Source: Symbiodinium natans (taxonomy: Eukaryota > Sar > Dinophyceae > Suessiales > Symbiodiniaceae). Taken from it: a stretch of DNA of 64,000 bases. The notes under the pieces are model-generated. The model saw nothing but the letters and a program-made list of their open reading frames with translations, had not been told where the DNA came from and searched no databases. The stretch is taken from assembly GCA_905221605.1 (NCBI GenBank), contig CAJNDS010002822.1:204156-268155 (forward strand), given 5' to 3'. Positions 18,694-29,616 of this stretch are shown here, one piece after another. Each line of letters begins with the position of its first letter. Within the stretch, counting starts at the first letter, position 1. A program made the position numbers and the translations under genes.

Positions 18694-18807
18694 GTCTTCG
18701 GACCGGGGCCCTGCCTGATGAAAGCCCTGCCGGGGAAGGCCCCCGAGGCCAAGATGCGCCTGCTGCTCGCATGGAGGGACTCAGGCCCTGGCTTCGTAGT
18801 AAAGTAG
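18691..18807 (+). CDS. Exon candidate, unknown protein
   Basis: 38 codons open after TTGGCAGAG. Reads PGPCLMKALPGKAPEAKMRL then LLAWRDSGPGFVV. It ends in TAG at 18805, or leaves by the donor GTA/GTAAAG at about 18799. Strong protein-like content; not recognised. Confidence 0.45.
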   Translation, partial: AVFGPGPCLMKALPGKAPEAKMRLLLAWRDSGPGFVVK

Positions 18808-18811
18808 GCCC

Positions 18812-18849
18812 TGAGTTTAGGGTTTAGGGTTTAGGGTTTAGGGTTTAGG
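18812..18849 (+). repeat. Short TTTAGGG array
   Basis: Five units, 5 bp after the possible stop at 18807. Confidence 0.9.
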
Positions 18850-18854
18850 CAGCC

Positions 18855-18992
18855 TGGTAGTAGAGCAGGTAACCTCAGTAGTAGAGTAGGTAACCTTGGT
18901 GGTAGAGTCGGTAACCTTTAACCTTTTTGGGGCGATGATAATTCCGCCGTAGCCCCAAAGGTTAGCCTTGAGTTCCCCTACGATACTGGACA
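18855..18992. mobile_element. GTAACC-family copy with a triplicated 20-bp head
   Basis: GGTAGTAGAGCAGGTAACCT, CAGTAGTAGAGTAGGTAACC and TGGTGGTAGAGTCGGTAACC lie in tandem at 18855-18915. The body AACCTTTTTGGGG follows, and the end is ATACTGGACAACTAAGAT, shared with the copy at 25619. Confidence 0.7.
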
Positions 18993-19302
18993 ACTAAGAT
19001 TCAGGAGTTGAGGGCCGCGGTTCCTTTCAATGGGGGTTCAGAGTTGGATAGGCCTCAGTCCATTGGCAAAAAAGGTTTCGTTATGCCTAGCCGTCTTCGT
19101 GCAGGGCACCAGTGCAGAGACTTGGCTCTAGAAACAGTCCGAATACTTGAAATCCTGAACAACACCCCGCTTTAACTCCTGCCAAACAGTGACCACCTCA
19201 TTTTTCAGCACTTCAATCACGAAATTGCCACGCACAGAGCGGCAACCTCAAATATGCCAACACGCTTTAGGGCGTCTTCAAGTCAACAAAGTTTGTTCAG
19301 TG
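18993..19302. other. No gene seen
   Basis: Single-copy-looking intergenic or intronic DNA. Confidence 0.3.
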
Positions 19303-19566
19303 AACCCTAAACTCTAAACCCTAAACCCTAAACCCTAAACCCTAAACCCTAAACCCTAAACCCTAAACCCTAAACCCTAAACCCTAAACCCTAAACCCTA
19401 AACCCTAAACCCTAAACCCTAAACCCTAAACCCTAAACCCTAAACCCTAAACCCTAACCTAAACCCTAAACCCTAAACCCTAAACCCTAAACCCTAAACC
19501 CTAAACCCTAAACCCTAAACCCTAAACCCTAAACCCTAAACCCTGAACCCTAAACCCTAAACCCCT
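19303..19566 (-). repeat. Long CCCTAAA array
   Basis: About 37 units with one CCTAA slip near 19455 and one CCCTGAA near 19542. Confidence 0.98.
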
Positions 19567-19587
19567 TAACCTCAAGAATCTGCCCAG

Positions 19588-19655
19588 GTAGGATGCTTGA
19601 GGCTCACGAGTTCGAGTGCAAGGCCGGCTGCGGGGAGTGGAGGCAAAAACGGCAG
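19588..19655 (+). CDS. Internal exon candidate, unknown protein
   Basis: 22 codons between ATCTGCCCAG and CGGCAG/GTGGCA. Reads MLEAHEFECKAGCGEWRQK, with two Cys. It may be an upstream exon of the ADP-ribosyltransferase-like gene, but the phase (0 against a 2-base start) does not fit directly. Confidence 0.45.
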
Positions 19656-19899
19656 GTGGCAAAACCATTCTTTCGGTATCTTCATGCCAAAGGGCGCCTG
19701 GAAAGCGTAGGGATTCGTAATTCGTAGCCTCCAGGGTTGTAATCGTGTGGGAGTCTTGAAGGGGCGTTGTCATCAACATGCGGATGGTCTTTGCTGTACA
19801 TGTGCAGCTCGAAGCCCTATGCGCTCAAACATCTGAAGCATGAGTATTCCATTGTCATATGTTTTGCAGTGCACCAGTATATCTTTTTCAGATTTTACC

Positions 19900-19990
19900 A
19901 GGGCCCTTATTTCCTTTTTTAGGGTTGGGGTTCCCCTATAATCCCCTTAAAGCCAAAAAGGTTACCCTCTTTATTCCTAGGTTCCTCCTG
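19900..19990. mobile_element. Variant of the GTAACC family
   Basis: GGGCCCTTATTTCCTTTTTT then GGTTGGGGTTCCCCTATAAT and AAAAAGGTTACC. A second copy is at 22513-22610 (CCCTTTTTGCTTTTTTAGG, AAAAGGGTAACC). Both end near TTCCTAGGTT. Confidence 0.55.
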
Positions 19991-20006
19991 GGTCTCGAAC
20001 ATCACT

Positions 20007-20063
20007 CTAAACCCTAAACCCTAAACTCTAAACCCTAAACCCCAAACCCTCAACCCTAAACCC
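20007..20063 (-). repeat. CCCTAAA array with variants
   Basis: CTCTAAA, CCCCAAA and CCCTCAA units; next to the first exon of the gene at 20085. Confidence 0.9.
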
Positions 20064-20084
20064 GTTTGTGGTGTGAAAATGAAG

Positions 20085-22137
20085 CCCGAGACCCGCCCGA
20101 GGCCCTGAAACCAGCGGGCCTGTCCCTCCAGCAGCGCCTGGCCATTCGACTCTACACCGCAGAGGATTCGGGGTTTCGGGTTTAGGGTTCAAGGTTCAGG
20201 GTTTAGGGTTTAGGGTTTAGGGTTTAGGGTTTAGGGTTTGCAGCTTCCAGGTTCGAAACGGCTTGGGGTTTAGGGGTGACAGCCCTTGGGATTTCTCAAT
20301 CATGTTCGGATGCAACGTGCTGTTGTTCTTCCGGCATTTTTTCTGATCTGCATTTCCTGGGTTTAGGGGGTCAGCCCCCAAGTCGCTTGATTCTCTGCTC
20401 CTCCAAATCCGCTCACATCGCGTCTGCGGCAGTCATTTCGCGACAGCCCTGAAGCCCCCAACGCCCCACCCCAAGTGACTGAAATCGGAACAGGGCCCGA
20501 AACCCGGCATCCAAAACCATCCAACCCCTTGGATTGAAAGGATCGAGCTTGAGCTCCCGTGCCAGGACCCGATTCCCATCTACAAGGTGGCGACTTCTGT
20601 GCGCGGAAGATCTCCGATAACGGTGGAGTAAGGTCCCCAAACCTCAAGCCCCCCGAAACCCTATGCCCACTCCGCACCGAAGTAGAAGATGGCTCGGGCC
20701 TGGGGCTGAAGGACTTGAAACCCCCCCTCTCCGACGGCTTTGCAAGCTTTAGGGAGCTGGGTTTAGGATTGTATAATCATATAACTATCAATCTTACGAT
20801 TAATGATAAGAAGTATTATCATGAATAGTTAAGAATCACATTCATATTCATTATAGTAACATGAATACAATCGTTAGTTCCATAGGTTCTTCCACTCGGA
20901 GGTGTTGAATGCTCCATTCCATGCATCCTCGCGGAGTCCGAGCACCATCGCAAACCAGGCGGAGGGTTTCAGAGAGGCCTCGCATACAGGGTTCAGGGCT
21001 TAGGCACACTCTGCACGAGACTAGCATTCGAATGGCACAGTTGGAGCTTTCGAAGTCTGTTTTGGATGCTGGGGTTCACGCAGTCTCGAGCGTGCTCCCG
21101 TGGAGGCACCCTTCCTCAAGGTCATGGCACAGGCTCTTGGAGAAAGGGGCAGGGATCTGAAAGGTTTGTGGCGGCTTTGGAGTTTGGTGGATGGTGCTAC
21201 GCTGGCTTGCTGAAGTTGGGTAGTACGTTGTTGCATTGACTGATTGCCGTAGATGTTTCTTTCCTCATATTTGCGGATGAGGACAGAGACATCCTAAGCG
21301 AACCAAGCGGATTTTGTTTGCGTGTAGCCGCCAGCATGCAGGCAGTGAAAGCCTTGACGAAAGCGGGAAAGGCCTACACCTACAGTGGGCCCGCCTACCG
21401 CGGGATCAAGGTCGCAAAGAGTCCTCTATTGAAGAAGAAGTACACGACTGGGGCTCAGATGGCATCGCTATGCATCGCTCCGCTAGCTTTGCATCATGCA
21501 AGTCAAGTTGAAGAGTGGTCCCTAAGCCCTAAACCCTAAACCCTAATTAAACCCTAAAGCCTAAAGCCTAAACCCTAAACCCTAAGCCCTAAGCCCTAAG
21601 CCCAAAGCCCAAAACCCTAAACCCTAAACCCTACACATCCTTGTGGCAAGGAACTACCGCGACACCTTCAAAGTGGGCAGCCGGCTCACCTTCGCTGCCT
21701 TCACCAGCGTCTCTCTTTCCGACAGCACGGCCGAAAGCTTTGGAGATCGGATCCTTTTCCAGGCGGCCCTCTCAAAGGTTTGGGGTTTAGGGTTTAGGGT
21801 TTAGTGTTTAGGGTTTAGGGTTTGCAGCAGGCAGGAGACCCTAGCAGTCGTTCACGCGTGGGTCACTCATGAAACGCCCGCCATCCCTCTTGCCCTTGAC
21901 AGATCAGCTGCCACAACCTGCAATCCCAGAAGACGCCTGTTTCAAAAGGCTGAGCATCCTTCCAAGCAGGTGCAAGAAAAGGGGCTTACCGAGGTAGGTA
22001 GGGGTCATCTACCGCAAATGCTGTTGGACAAGCAGAAGCTTTTGGTCAACTTCGCTCATTGCCTTCTGCCAGTTCACCAACGTGCGGGGCGTCCGCATCG
22101 CCGACCTTTCGGCGATCCCATCAGAACTGGACCCGAT
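20085..22137 (+). CDS. ADP-ribosyltransferase-like protein, six exons
   Basis: Exons: 20085-20172, 20886-20990, 21084-21163, 21328-21439, 21651-21777 and 22073-22137. All five joins keep phase (2/1, 2/1, 1/2, 2/1, 0/0) and all introns are GT-AG. Seen: LSLQQRLAIRLYTAED in exon 1, the usual AI..YT start of arginine ADP-ribosyltransferase folds; AYRGIKV in exon 4, the YRG arginine; GSRLTFAAFTSVS in exon 5, in place of FTSTS; and RIADLSAIPSELDP in exon 6, in place of the S..P.E.E motif. So the R, S and first acidic residue of the R-S-ExE triad are present, but the catalytic Glu is Asp (SELD). Such enzymes move ADP-ribose from NAD to protein arginines; with Asp, activity is uncertain. The introns after exons 1 and 5 open with G arrays, and the intron before exon 5 ends with C arrays. 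Start and 3' end are not found, so both ends are partial. Confidence 0.62.
20178..20240 (+). repeat. TTTAGGG array in intron 1 of the 20085 gene
   Basis: Begins a few bases after the donor at 20173 and includes TTCAAGG and TTCAGGG units. Confidence 0.93.
20760..20885. other. AT-rich intron end
   Basis: AT-rich with ATAATCATATAACTATC and TATCATGAATAG words, ending at the acceptor CCATAG before 20886. Confidence 0.4.
21522..21633 (-). repeat. CCCTAAA array in intron 4 of the 20085 gene
   Basis: CCCTAAG and CCTAAAG variants in blocks; close to the acceptor before 21651. Confidence 0.93.
21780..21824 (+). repeat. TTTAGGG array in intron 5 of the 20085 gene
   Basis: Starts as GTTTGGGGTTTAGGG at the donor after 21777. 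Confidence 0.92.
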
Positions 22138-22864
22138 GTGTATAGTTTAGGGTTTAGGGTTCTCAGGTTTTATGCAGGGTTTTGGGCTAAGGCTTCTTGT
22201 TGCCTCCCCGTTCTTTGTGGAGCAAGAGTCATGAGGGAGTTCGGCGCCGTACTCCCAAGCCATTCATACGTGGTGCATGATGTGTTTCAACTTCAAGCAG
22301 TTTCCACGTCTCCTATTCAGCTCGAAATGCTGCTTTGGGGAATTGTGTACCACAGGTATCCGCTGGCACCGGAATGATTGGCAGAGGAGTAGCCCTGAGC
22401 CCTAAATCCCTGTTACATGCTTGATTGATTTTTGTATGACATCCTCGCCAGCCCACCAGCATGTGAACCAAAAGAAACACCACCTACCGGGGGTTACCCT
22501 AAAGTCTAGGACCGAGAGTAGGCCCTTTTTGCTTTTTTAGGATTGGGGTTTCCTGTTTTTTTCCCCACTTAAAACCCAAAAGGGTAACCTTTTGATTCCT
22601 AGGTTACTCCCGAATCTAGAAGTAGGATGGCATGTGAGGAGATCCTGGTAGAGCCACCCGCAGTCTTCGAGGTGCATGGGGCAGTCTGCATTATTGGGTT
22701 GCCTCGTCGAGGTTTGGGGGGTTCAGACTGCTTTTCGAATCTAAGCCTCCGAAGGCGTCCGGGTGGGTGTTTCTCTTAAGGGGGTGTTGAGTCTGTCAAT
22801 TTGGCAGGAAGGATGCGCGAGCGCGGAGAGAATCAGAGGGAGGGAGGGCGAATGAAGAAGAAGG

Positions 22865-22897
<33 letters not shown>

Positions 22898-23040
22898 CGA
22901 GAGACGAGAGAGCAAGAAAGCAAGAGAGAGGAGAGATGCTGAAAGGGAAAGGAAGCGAAGGGAAAGGAAGGCGGCCTGTCTTGTCTTCTGTTTCATCAAG
23001 GATTTTAAACGCTGAGCCCTTGCGTTCCGGGTGACCAGCT
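22138..23040. other. No firm gene; (GA)n tract
   Basis: The region after exon 6 has an open + frame to 22377 that may hold more exons of the ADP-ribosyltransferase-like gene, but none is recognisable. A GA microsatellite lies at about 22865-22905. Confidence 0.35.
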
Positions 23041-25605
23041 TTGAAACGGAAGGGCGATGATGCTGCTGATGCTCCCTGCCCTGGTGGTGCTTCTTGCGCC
23101 TGTTCCGTGCATGCTCCGTGTTTGTGGTGCTTCTGGCGAAGCGGCCGGGTCGAGCGAGGTGGTTCTGCGGCGGATGCTGGCGTTTCCAGGTGACCTAGCT
23201 CTGAAACGGAAGGGCGATGATGCTGCTGACGCTGTTTGTGGTGCTTCTGGCGAAGCGGCCGGGTCGAGCGAGGAGGTTCTGCGGCGGATGCTGGCGTTTC
23301 CAGGTGACCTAGCTCTGAAACGGAAGGGCGATGATGCTGCTGATGCTCCCTGCCCTGTGGTGCTTCTTGCGCCTGTTCCGTGCATGCTGCGTGTTTGTGG
23401 CGCTTCTTGCGAAGCGGCCGGGTCGAGCGAGGTGGTTCTGCGGCTGATGCTGGCGTTTCCGGGCGACCTAGCTCTGAAACGGAAGGGCGATGATGCTGCT
23501 GATGCTCCCTGCCCTGTGGTGCTTCTTGCGCCTGTTCCGTGCATGCTGCGTGTTTGTGGTGCTTCTGGCGAAGCGGCCGGATCGAGCGAGGTGGTTCTGC
23601 GGCTGATGCTGGCGTTTCCAGGTGATCTAGCTCTGAAAGGGAAGGGCGATGATGCTGCTGATGCTCCCTGCCCTGTGGTGCTTCTTGCACCTGTTCCGTG
23701 CATGCTGCGTGTTTGTGGCGCTTCTGGCGAAGCGGCCGGGTCGAGCGAGGTGGTTCTGCGGCTGATGCTGGCGTTTCCAGGTGACCTAGCTCTGAAACGG
23801 AAGGGTGATGATGCTGCTGATGCTCCCTGCCCTGTGGTGCTTCTTGCGCCTGTTCCGTGCATGCTCCGTGTTTGTGCTTATTCGGCTGATGCTGGCGTTT
23901 CCGGGTGACCTAGCTCTGAAACGGAAGGGCGATGACGCTGCTGATGCTCCCTGCCCTGTGGTGCTTCTTGTGCCTGTTCCATGCACGCTCCGTGTTTGTG
24001 CTTCTTCGGCTGATGCTGGTGTTTCTGGGTGACCTAGCTCTGAAACGGAAGGGCGATGATGCTGCTCATGCTCCCTGCCCTGTGGTGCTTCTGCCTGTTC
24101 CGTGCATGCTCCGTGTTTGTGCTTCTTCGGCTGATGCTGGCGTTTCCGGGTGACCTAGCTCTGAAACGGAAGGGCGATGATGCTGCTGATGCTCCTGCCC
24201 TGTGGTTGCTTCTTGTGCCTGTTCCGTGCATGCTCCGTGTTTTGTGCTTTTTCGGCTGATGCTCGCGTTTCCAGGTGGCCTAGCTCCGAAACGGAAGGGC
24301 GATGATGCTGCTGATGCTCCCTGCCCTGTGGTGCTTCTTGTGCATGTTCCGTGGGCTCCGTGTTTGTGTTTTTTCGGCTGATGCTGGCGTTTCCGGGTGA
24401 CCTAGCTCTGAAACGGAAGGGCGATGATGCTGCTGATGCTCACTGCCCTGTGGTGCTTCTGGTGCCTGTTCCGTGCATGCTCCGTGTTTGTGCTTCTTCG
24501 GCTGATCCCGGCGTTTCCGGGTGACCTAGCTCTGAAACGGAAGGGCGATGATGCTGCTGATGCTCCCTGCCCTGTGGTGCTTCTTGTGCCTGTTCCGTGC
24601 ATGCTCCGTGTTTGTGCTTCTTCACCTGATGCTGGCGTTTCCAGGTGACCCAGCTTTGAAACGGAAGGGCGATGATGCTGCTGATGCTCCCTGCCCTGTG
24701 GTGCTTCTTGCGCCTGTTCCGTTCATGCTGCGTGTTTGTGGTGCTTCTGGCGAAGCGGCCGGGTCGAGCGAGGTGGTTCTGCAGCTGATGCTCGCGTTTC
24801 CAGGTGGCCTAGCTCCGAAACGGAAGGGCGATGATGCTGCTGATGCTCCCTGCCCTGTGGTGCTTCTTGTGCATGTTCCGTGGGCTCCGTGTTTGTGTTT
24901 TTTCGGCTGATGCTGGCGTTTCCGGGTGACCTAGCTCTGAAACGGAAGGGCGATGATGCTGCTGATGCTCACTGCCCTGTGGTGCTTCTGGTGCCTGTTC
25001 CGTGCATGCTCCGTGTTTGTGCTTCTTCGGCTGATCCCGGCGTTTCCGGGTGACCTAGCTCTGAAACGGAAGGGCGATGATGCTGCTGATGCTCCCTGCC
25101 CTGTGGTGCTTCTTGTGCCTGTTCCGTGCATGCTCCATGTTTGTGCTTTTTCGGCTGATGCTGGCGTTTCCGGGTGACCAGCTCTGAAACGGAAGGGCGA
25201 TGATGCTGCTGATGCTCCCTGCCCTGTGGTGCTTCTGGTGCCTGTTCCGTGCATGCTCCGTGTTTGTGCTTCTTCACCTGATGCTGGCGTTTCCGGGTGA
25301 CCTAGCTCTGAAACGGAAGGGCGATGATGCTGCTGATGCTCCCTGCCCTGTGGTGCTGGCGGTGCACCTTTTATGTGCTTGCGTTGGGCAGAGAGGGGTG
25401 ATGCTGTGACTGATGCTTGTTGCTGATCACGAGCCAAAAGGGCCAGGATGCTGCTGATGGTCGTGCTCGCAATGTTTTTGTTGCTGCTTCGCGAAGCGGC
25501 TGGGTGGTAAGGGGATCATCCCTGCTGCCCGTGCTTTCGGTGTTTCTGGGGCTGAGTGATGTGCTGCTTCTTGAGGATAATGCAGCCATAGGTGATCAAA
25601 ACTAG
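23041..25605. repeat. Tandem satellite, 159- and ~122-bp units
   Basis: About 19 units begin with CTGAAACGGAAGGGCGATGA. Long units keep a 38-bp piece with GCGAAGCGGCCGGGTCGAGC; short units lack it. A block of about 270 bp at 24261 recurs at 24790 (529 bp apart) with the same private changes, so part of the array was duplicated as a block. The first 850 bp are open in three frames because the long unit is 3x53. The last units (25380-25605) are badly worn. Coding use is not shown. Confidence 0.93.
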
Positions 25606-25618
25606 TTTTGTGCTGTAT

Positions 25619-25742
25619 AACCTAGTAGTAGAGTAGGTAACCTTTAACCTTTTTTGGGGTAATATAATCCCCTTATGACCCCCTTAGACTCCCAAAGGCT
25701 AGGTTAACCTTTAGTTCCCCCAGGTTTCTGGACAACTAAGAT
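25619..25742. mobile_element. GTAACC-family copy
   Basis: AGTAGTAGAGTAGGTAACC at the left, CTGGACAACTAAGAT at the right. Inner words AACCTTTTTTGGGG and CCCAAAGGCTAGGTTAACC form an imperfect inverted pair. Confidence 0.7.
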
Positions 25743-25747
25743 AAGCC

Positions 25748-26014
25748 AGAAAGAGCATCGTGGAGCGCCAGTTCCTCCATGCCTTGGCACGGCTTGCGTG
25801 GGCAGGTCAAAAGCTGCGCAAAGTTTCACGGCGTGCTGTGCCTGAGCTGGCAAGGAGATCGGACCGGATTGGGCTCCATAAGGTTTATACTTTTCGGAGC
25901 AATGAAGGGCTAAGTTGCAAGGACTACCGCTTCAAGGCAATAACCACACCCATACTAGATACTACTGGCGCATGTAGCGACGATCCAGGACACTTTGTGA
26001 TTCCAAAACCCTGA
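25748..26014 (+). CDS. Exon or ORF candidate, unknown protein
   Basis: Open from AGAAAGAGC to TGA. The start reads VERQFLHALARLAWAGQKL and is basic and helical. A donor at GGGCAG/GTCAAA (25804) would leave only the first 50 bp as exon. Confidence 0.3.
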   Translation, partial: RKSIVERQFLHALARLAWAGQKLRKVSRRAVPELARRSDRIGLHKVYTFRSNEGLSCKDYRFKAITTPILDTTGACSDDPGHFVIPKP

Positions 26015-26236
26015 TCGACCTGAAGTTGCTGATGCCTACACCCGGTCATCCAACGACAATCTCCCTCCTGTGCTCTAAGGAGCGTGGTGCTGGAGTCTGT
26101 CGAGTCTCCGATGAAATACTTGTAGCCAGCGCCGTGAGACCCACAATCCCTGCAAACCTTAGCCTGTGAGAAACCCAAGCCCCCCAAAACGGCTCGAACA
26201 TCCCTGAGAATTTGCAGGACCCGTGTCTTTGCATAT

Positions 26237-26271
26237 ATATATATATATAATATAAATTCCATATACAAGTG

Positions 26272-26301
<30 letters not shown>
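26237..26301. repeat. (AT)n microsatellite pair
   Basis: Two TA runs around AATTCCATATACAAGTG; together nearly palindromic. Confidence 0.95.
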
Positions 26302-26302
<1 letters not shown>

Positions 26303-27540
26303 GGTTATACTTTTTGTATCTGCTTCCCCAGGCTGCCTTAATTCACAGAAGCCGGCGGCATGCTTGGCAATCCAGTCTACTTTCCTCCTACCTGTTCAGG
26401 GTGTGGTGTGATGGGGGCTTCAGATAGCAATATCACAGCATCTTGTCTGCTTCGGAGACCACAGTAGATACGTCGGCAGCACGGCCCGCAACGGAAGCTA
26501 GCTTTAGTTGCACATGGGGTCCCAGGCGCTCCCTGCCCAAGTGTGTATTGCTTGGAGCTTAATGCCGAGTAGAATGCATGTGGCAAAATAGGGTACATAG
26601 GGCTTGCGGGCTGTAGAACGTCTTGGGGGTTGGTTTAGGGTTTAGGGTGCGGGGTTTAAACGGGTAAGTTGAGAAAAAGAGGTTAGGGTTGGAGTCTGTA
26701 TTTTCCAGATTTGACTTGTGGAACCGACTATGGGCAGCGAAAGTTTCCAATTTACACCTGGATGTACAGCACGAAAGGTCGGACATTGTGAGGTGCCCAC
26801 AACTAAGTTGAAGAGAGGCCCTTGAATCTCTTTGTGCGTCCATTTTTTGGGTATGCTTCAAGTACGGAGTTCATTCTTCACGCTTGAGGAAGATTGTTCG
26901 ACGGTGCACCTCTGTGTCCAACCTTCGCCGAGATTCACGGGGGAGGGTCTCGTCTCCAAAAGAGGCGCTCATTCCGATGTCGGTCGGGCAAGCTGATGGC
27001 AGTCGGGATGTCCTGGAGTAGCTGATGTTTCAGCGCAATGGGCGAGAGAAAGCAAGGAGCCATCAAGCCTCATGACTCATAACCATTCCACCTCTGCGAG
27101 AACCTCGGTCTCAGGCATTCAGCCCTGACGTCTAGGCCACCCAAGGCCAAAAAAGGATGCTAGAACCGAATAATGACCCGCAGTGCAACCCTAACACTGC
27201 ATTCGCAGCCTTCAGACCCTGTGCCTCCGCATGCCCAGAACCCTGGTTGCTTAGCCTGAGGAGTGTTTGGGCTAGGCTGGCACCGTCACGAGCTGTCATG
27301 AATTGCAAGCCCAGACCTGGGAGTCTTAGAAATCTAGGTGGTTTGGCCCTTTCCTTAAACGTAAACCCTAAACCCAGCGGACCAGGGGAAGGTAATCGGC
27401 TCTTTCAGAGTTCTAAATTCACGTGGATGGCGAGTGGAGGCTCATCGACCTGCTCCTCAGCCTCCACTCCCAAAGGTCGGGGGCTAAGGTTGCCATCTCC
27501 GCACAGGGTGAGCATCACAAAGGCAGCCACGTCTCGCACC
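26302..27540. other. Mostly unannotated; weak coding signal 27157-27540
   Basis: One short TTTAGGG doublet at 26636-26648. The + ORF at 27157-27561 carries CCCTAAA words and is probably not a real frame. A different frame at about 27425-27475 reads VDGEWRLIDLLLSLHSQ before a GT and could be an exon. Confidence 0.3.
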
Positions 27541-27755
27541 CTAGACCCTAAACATCCCTAAACCCTAAACCCTACCCTAAACCCTAAACCCTAAACCCTA
27601 AACCCTAAACCCTAAACCCTAAACCCGAAACCCGAAACCCTAAACCCTAAACCCTAAACCCTAAACCCTAAACCCTAAACCCTAAACCCTAAACCCTAAA
27701 CCCTAAACCCTAAACCCCGAAACCCTAAACCCTAAACCCTAAACCCTAAACCGCA
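27541..27755 (-). repeat. Long CCCTAAA array
   Basis: About 29 units with CCCGAAA variants in two places. Confidence 0.97.
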
Positions 27756-28587
27756 TTTGGGATCAGCCCCTTAACATTCCCTGAATCCGAAGGCCCACAG
27801 AGCCTAAAACTAACCTTAAATCCGACGCTGCACAACATCCCAAAGCCTGATCCCCGAGAGACCCTGACCCCCAAAAACTTGATAGCTTTGCATCTTCGCT
27901 GTGCTTCTCTAGGTATGGGCCTCTGGGTTGTATGCTGCAGGGTATACAAGGGCCATAAGAGAGGTCCCATTCAAGGGCCCAAATGACTGAAGGGAGCATG
28001 TGGCAACCCTGAAAGTCCTTAATCTCTTGGCTTAGCCTGGGCCTGCTGAGTTTGCACTAGCTCATCTTCTTCCTCGCAGTTGTTGAGAGAGGTAGAGAGA
28101 AATGCTGGAGCCTCCAAAGCAGGGTGCCCCCTATTTTCGGTAACCCCCCCCCCCCCCCCCCCCAAATGGTCGCTTATTCGTGCAGGATGAAAACTTCTCT
28201 TGTTTGTCTCAGAGGAATCATCTTCGGGCCTTGGGGACAGTTGCCGGGGGTTTACGAAAGGGGGCCCCTATGTAAGGTAGCCTTAATTTCGGAAACCCCC
28301 ATTTGTCTGTGAGCTTCGAAACTCCCAAAGCTGGCACAGGAGAGGCCGGTACAATTTGTAGTGATGCTATGGTTTTTGGCTATCCTCAGAGGTTAGGGAC
28401 GTGCGGTCTGTAGTAAGCTTTGAGTGATTGCCCGCTAGCGCAAAGATCACGTGCGGATGTAAGCGCTGTCCTCGGCCCCCCTAAAGTTTGATCGCACCTT
28501 CTAAGCCCCCAAGCTCCAACACCCTTCACATCTGTTTCTGAGTGAGCATATCCAGCTGTGCCGGTGGGCAGAGAAGCCCTACATTTC
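27756..28587. other. No gene; CCCC-ATTT family words and poly-C
   Basis: Poly-C at about 28142-28163. GGGGGTTTACGAAAGGGGGC and ATTTCGGAAACCCCCATTT at 28246-28312 belong to a dispersed family also seen near 17760, 45420 and 53430. Confidence 0.4.
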
Positions 28588-28727
28588 CCCTAAACCCTAA
28601 ACCCTAAACCCTAAACCCTAAACCCTAAACCCTAAACCCTAAACCCTAAACCCTAAACCCTAAACCCTAAACCCTAAACCCTAAACCCTAAACCCTAAAC
28701 CCTAAACCCTAAACCCTAAACCCCAAA
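28588..28727 (-). repeat. CCCTAAA array
   Basis: About 19 perfect units. Confidence 0.97.
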
Positions 28728-28737
28728 CATGTCCCAG

Positions 28738-28855
28738 GAAAGTCGATCTTTCGCGCGCAGACCTTGGGATCCCTAGTGGCGAAGACCGGCGCCGCCCGGG
28801 ACACAGCTTTCGAGCACAGGGTTCCCTCAGGCTCAAAAAAGCCGCAAAAAGCTGA
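28738..28855 (+). CDS. Exon candidate, basic C-terminus
   Basis: Follows CATGTCCCAG 10 bp after the array. Open for 38 codons to TGA: KVDLSRADLGIPSGEDRRRP then SLRLKKAAKS. 1-base start. Not recognised. Confidence 0.45.
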
Positions 28856-29409
28856 TATAACAAGGTCTTTGGGTTTAGGGTTTAGGGTTGGGCCCAAAAA
28901 CCCTTAAATGAGAGTTCTCGGAGCCTTAGGGGTTAGGTAGGCCGGGGGAGGGAAATCAGGGATGAGGGCTTTGGGGGTTGGGGTTTTGTGGGGGGGGGGG
29001 GGGAGTTTGGGGAAATAAGCTGTAGTTCGGCTGCAGACCCTTTAAACTCCTCGAGCCTTTGAACCTTTCGGCCATGCTCTGACAGACTTACAGAGCCTAG
29101 GGCGCGCAGGGGGGACTTTTCGTGATACGAAGCAGGACAGCCTGTGCCGTGCGTATTCTTTCTCTGATCAGGAAGGGGGCCTGTCTCTTTTGGCATGGAC
29201 CAGTTTCTATTGTGCCACGAAGCCGAAAGCTCCGGTTTTTGTGGGGGGGGGGGGGGGGGATGGCTATGGCTATGCGCAACATCCATGATGGAGAAGATGC
29301 TCATGGTCCTGCACCAGAAGGCCTCGGATCGGAGGATGCCTGTCCCTGGCATGTAGAATCCCCATGCACAAGGGAGAGTGAACCGAAATGGTATGGATGA
29401 CATCGAGGA
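28856..29409. other. Poly-G tracts, no firm gene
   Basis: G runs at about 28991-29003 and 29239-29254. The minus-strand 156-codon ORF (28933-29403) crosses both runs and reads them as Pro, so it is unlikely to be real. Confidence 0.4.
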
Positions 29410-29579
29410 TAACCCTAAACCCTAAACCCTAAACCCTAAACCCTAAACCCTAAACCCTAAACCCTAAACCCCCTAAACCCTAAACCCTAAACCCTAAACC
29501 CTAAACCCTAAACCCTAAACCCTAAACCCTAAACCCTAAACCCTAAACCCTAAACCCTAAACCCTAAACCCTAAACCCT
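29410..29579 (-). repeat. CCCTAAA array
   Basis: About 24 units with one CCCCCTAAA slip. Confidence 0.97.
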
Positions 29580-29616
29580 TAGAAACCGTAACGTTGGGGA
29601 AGTGAAGCCCTGAAAG

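Noticed and set aside
22833-23908. Three ORFs of about 285 codons in the satellite
   Set aside because: All are open at once on both strands because the unit is a multiple of three and has no stop; no splice or homology support.
28933-29403. 156-codon minus-strand ORF with Pro runs
   Set aside because: Its Pro runs are two poly-G tracts; no domain or splice context.
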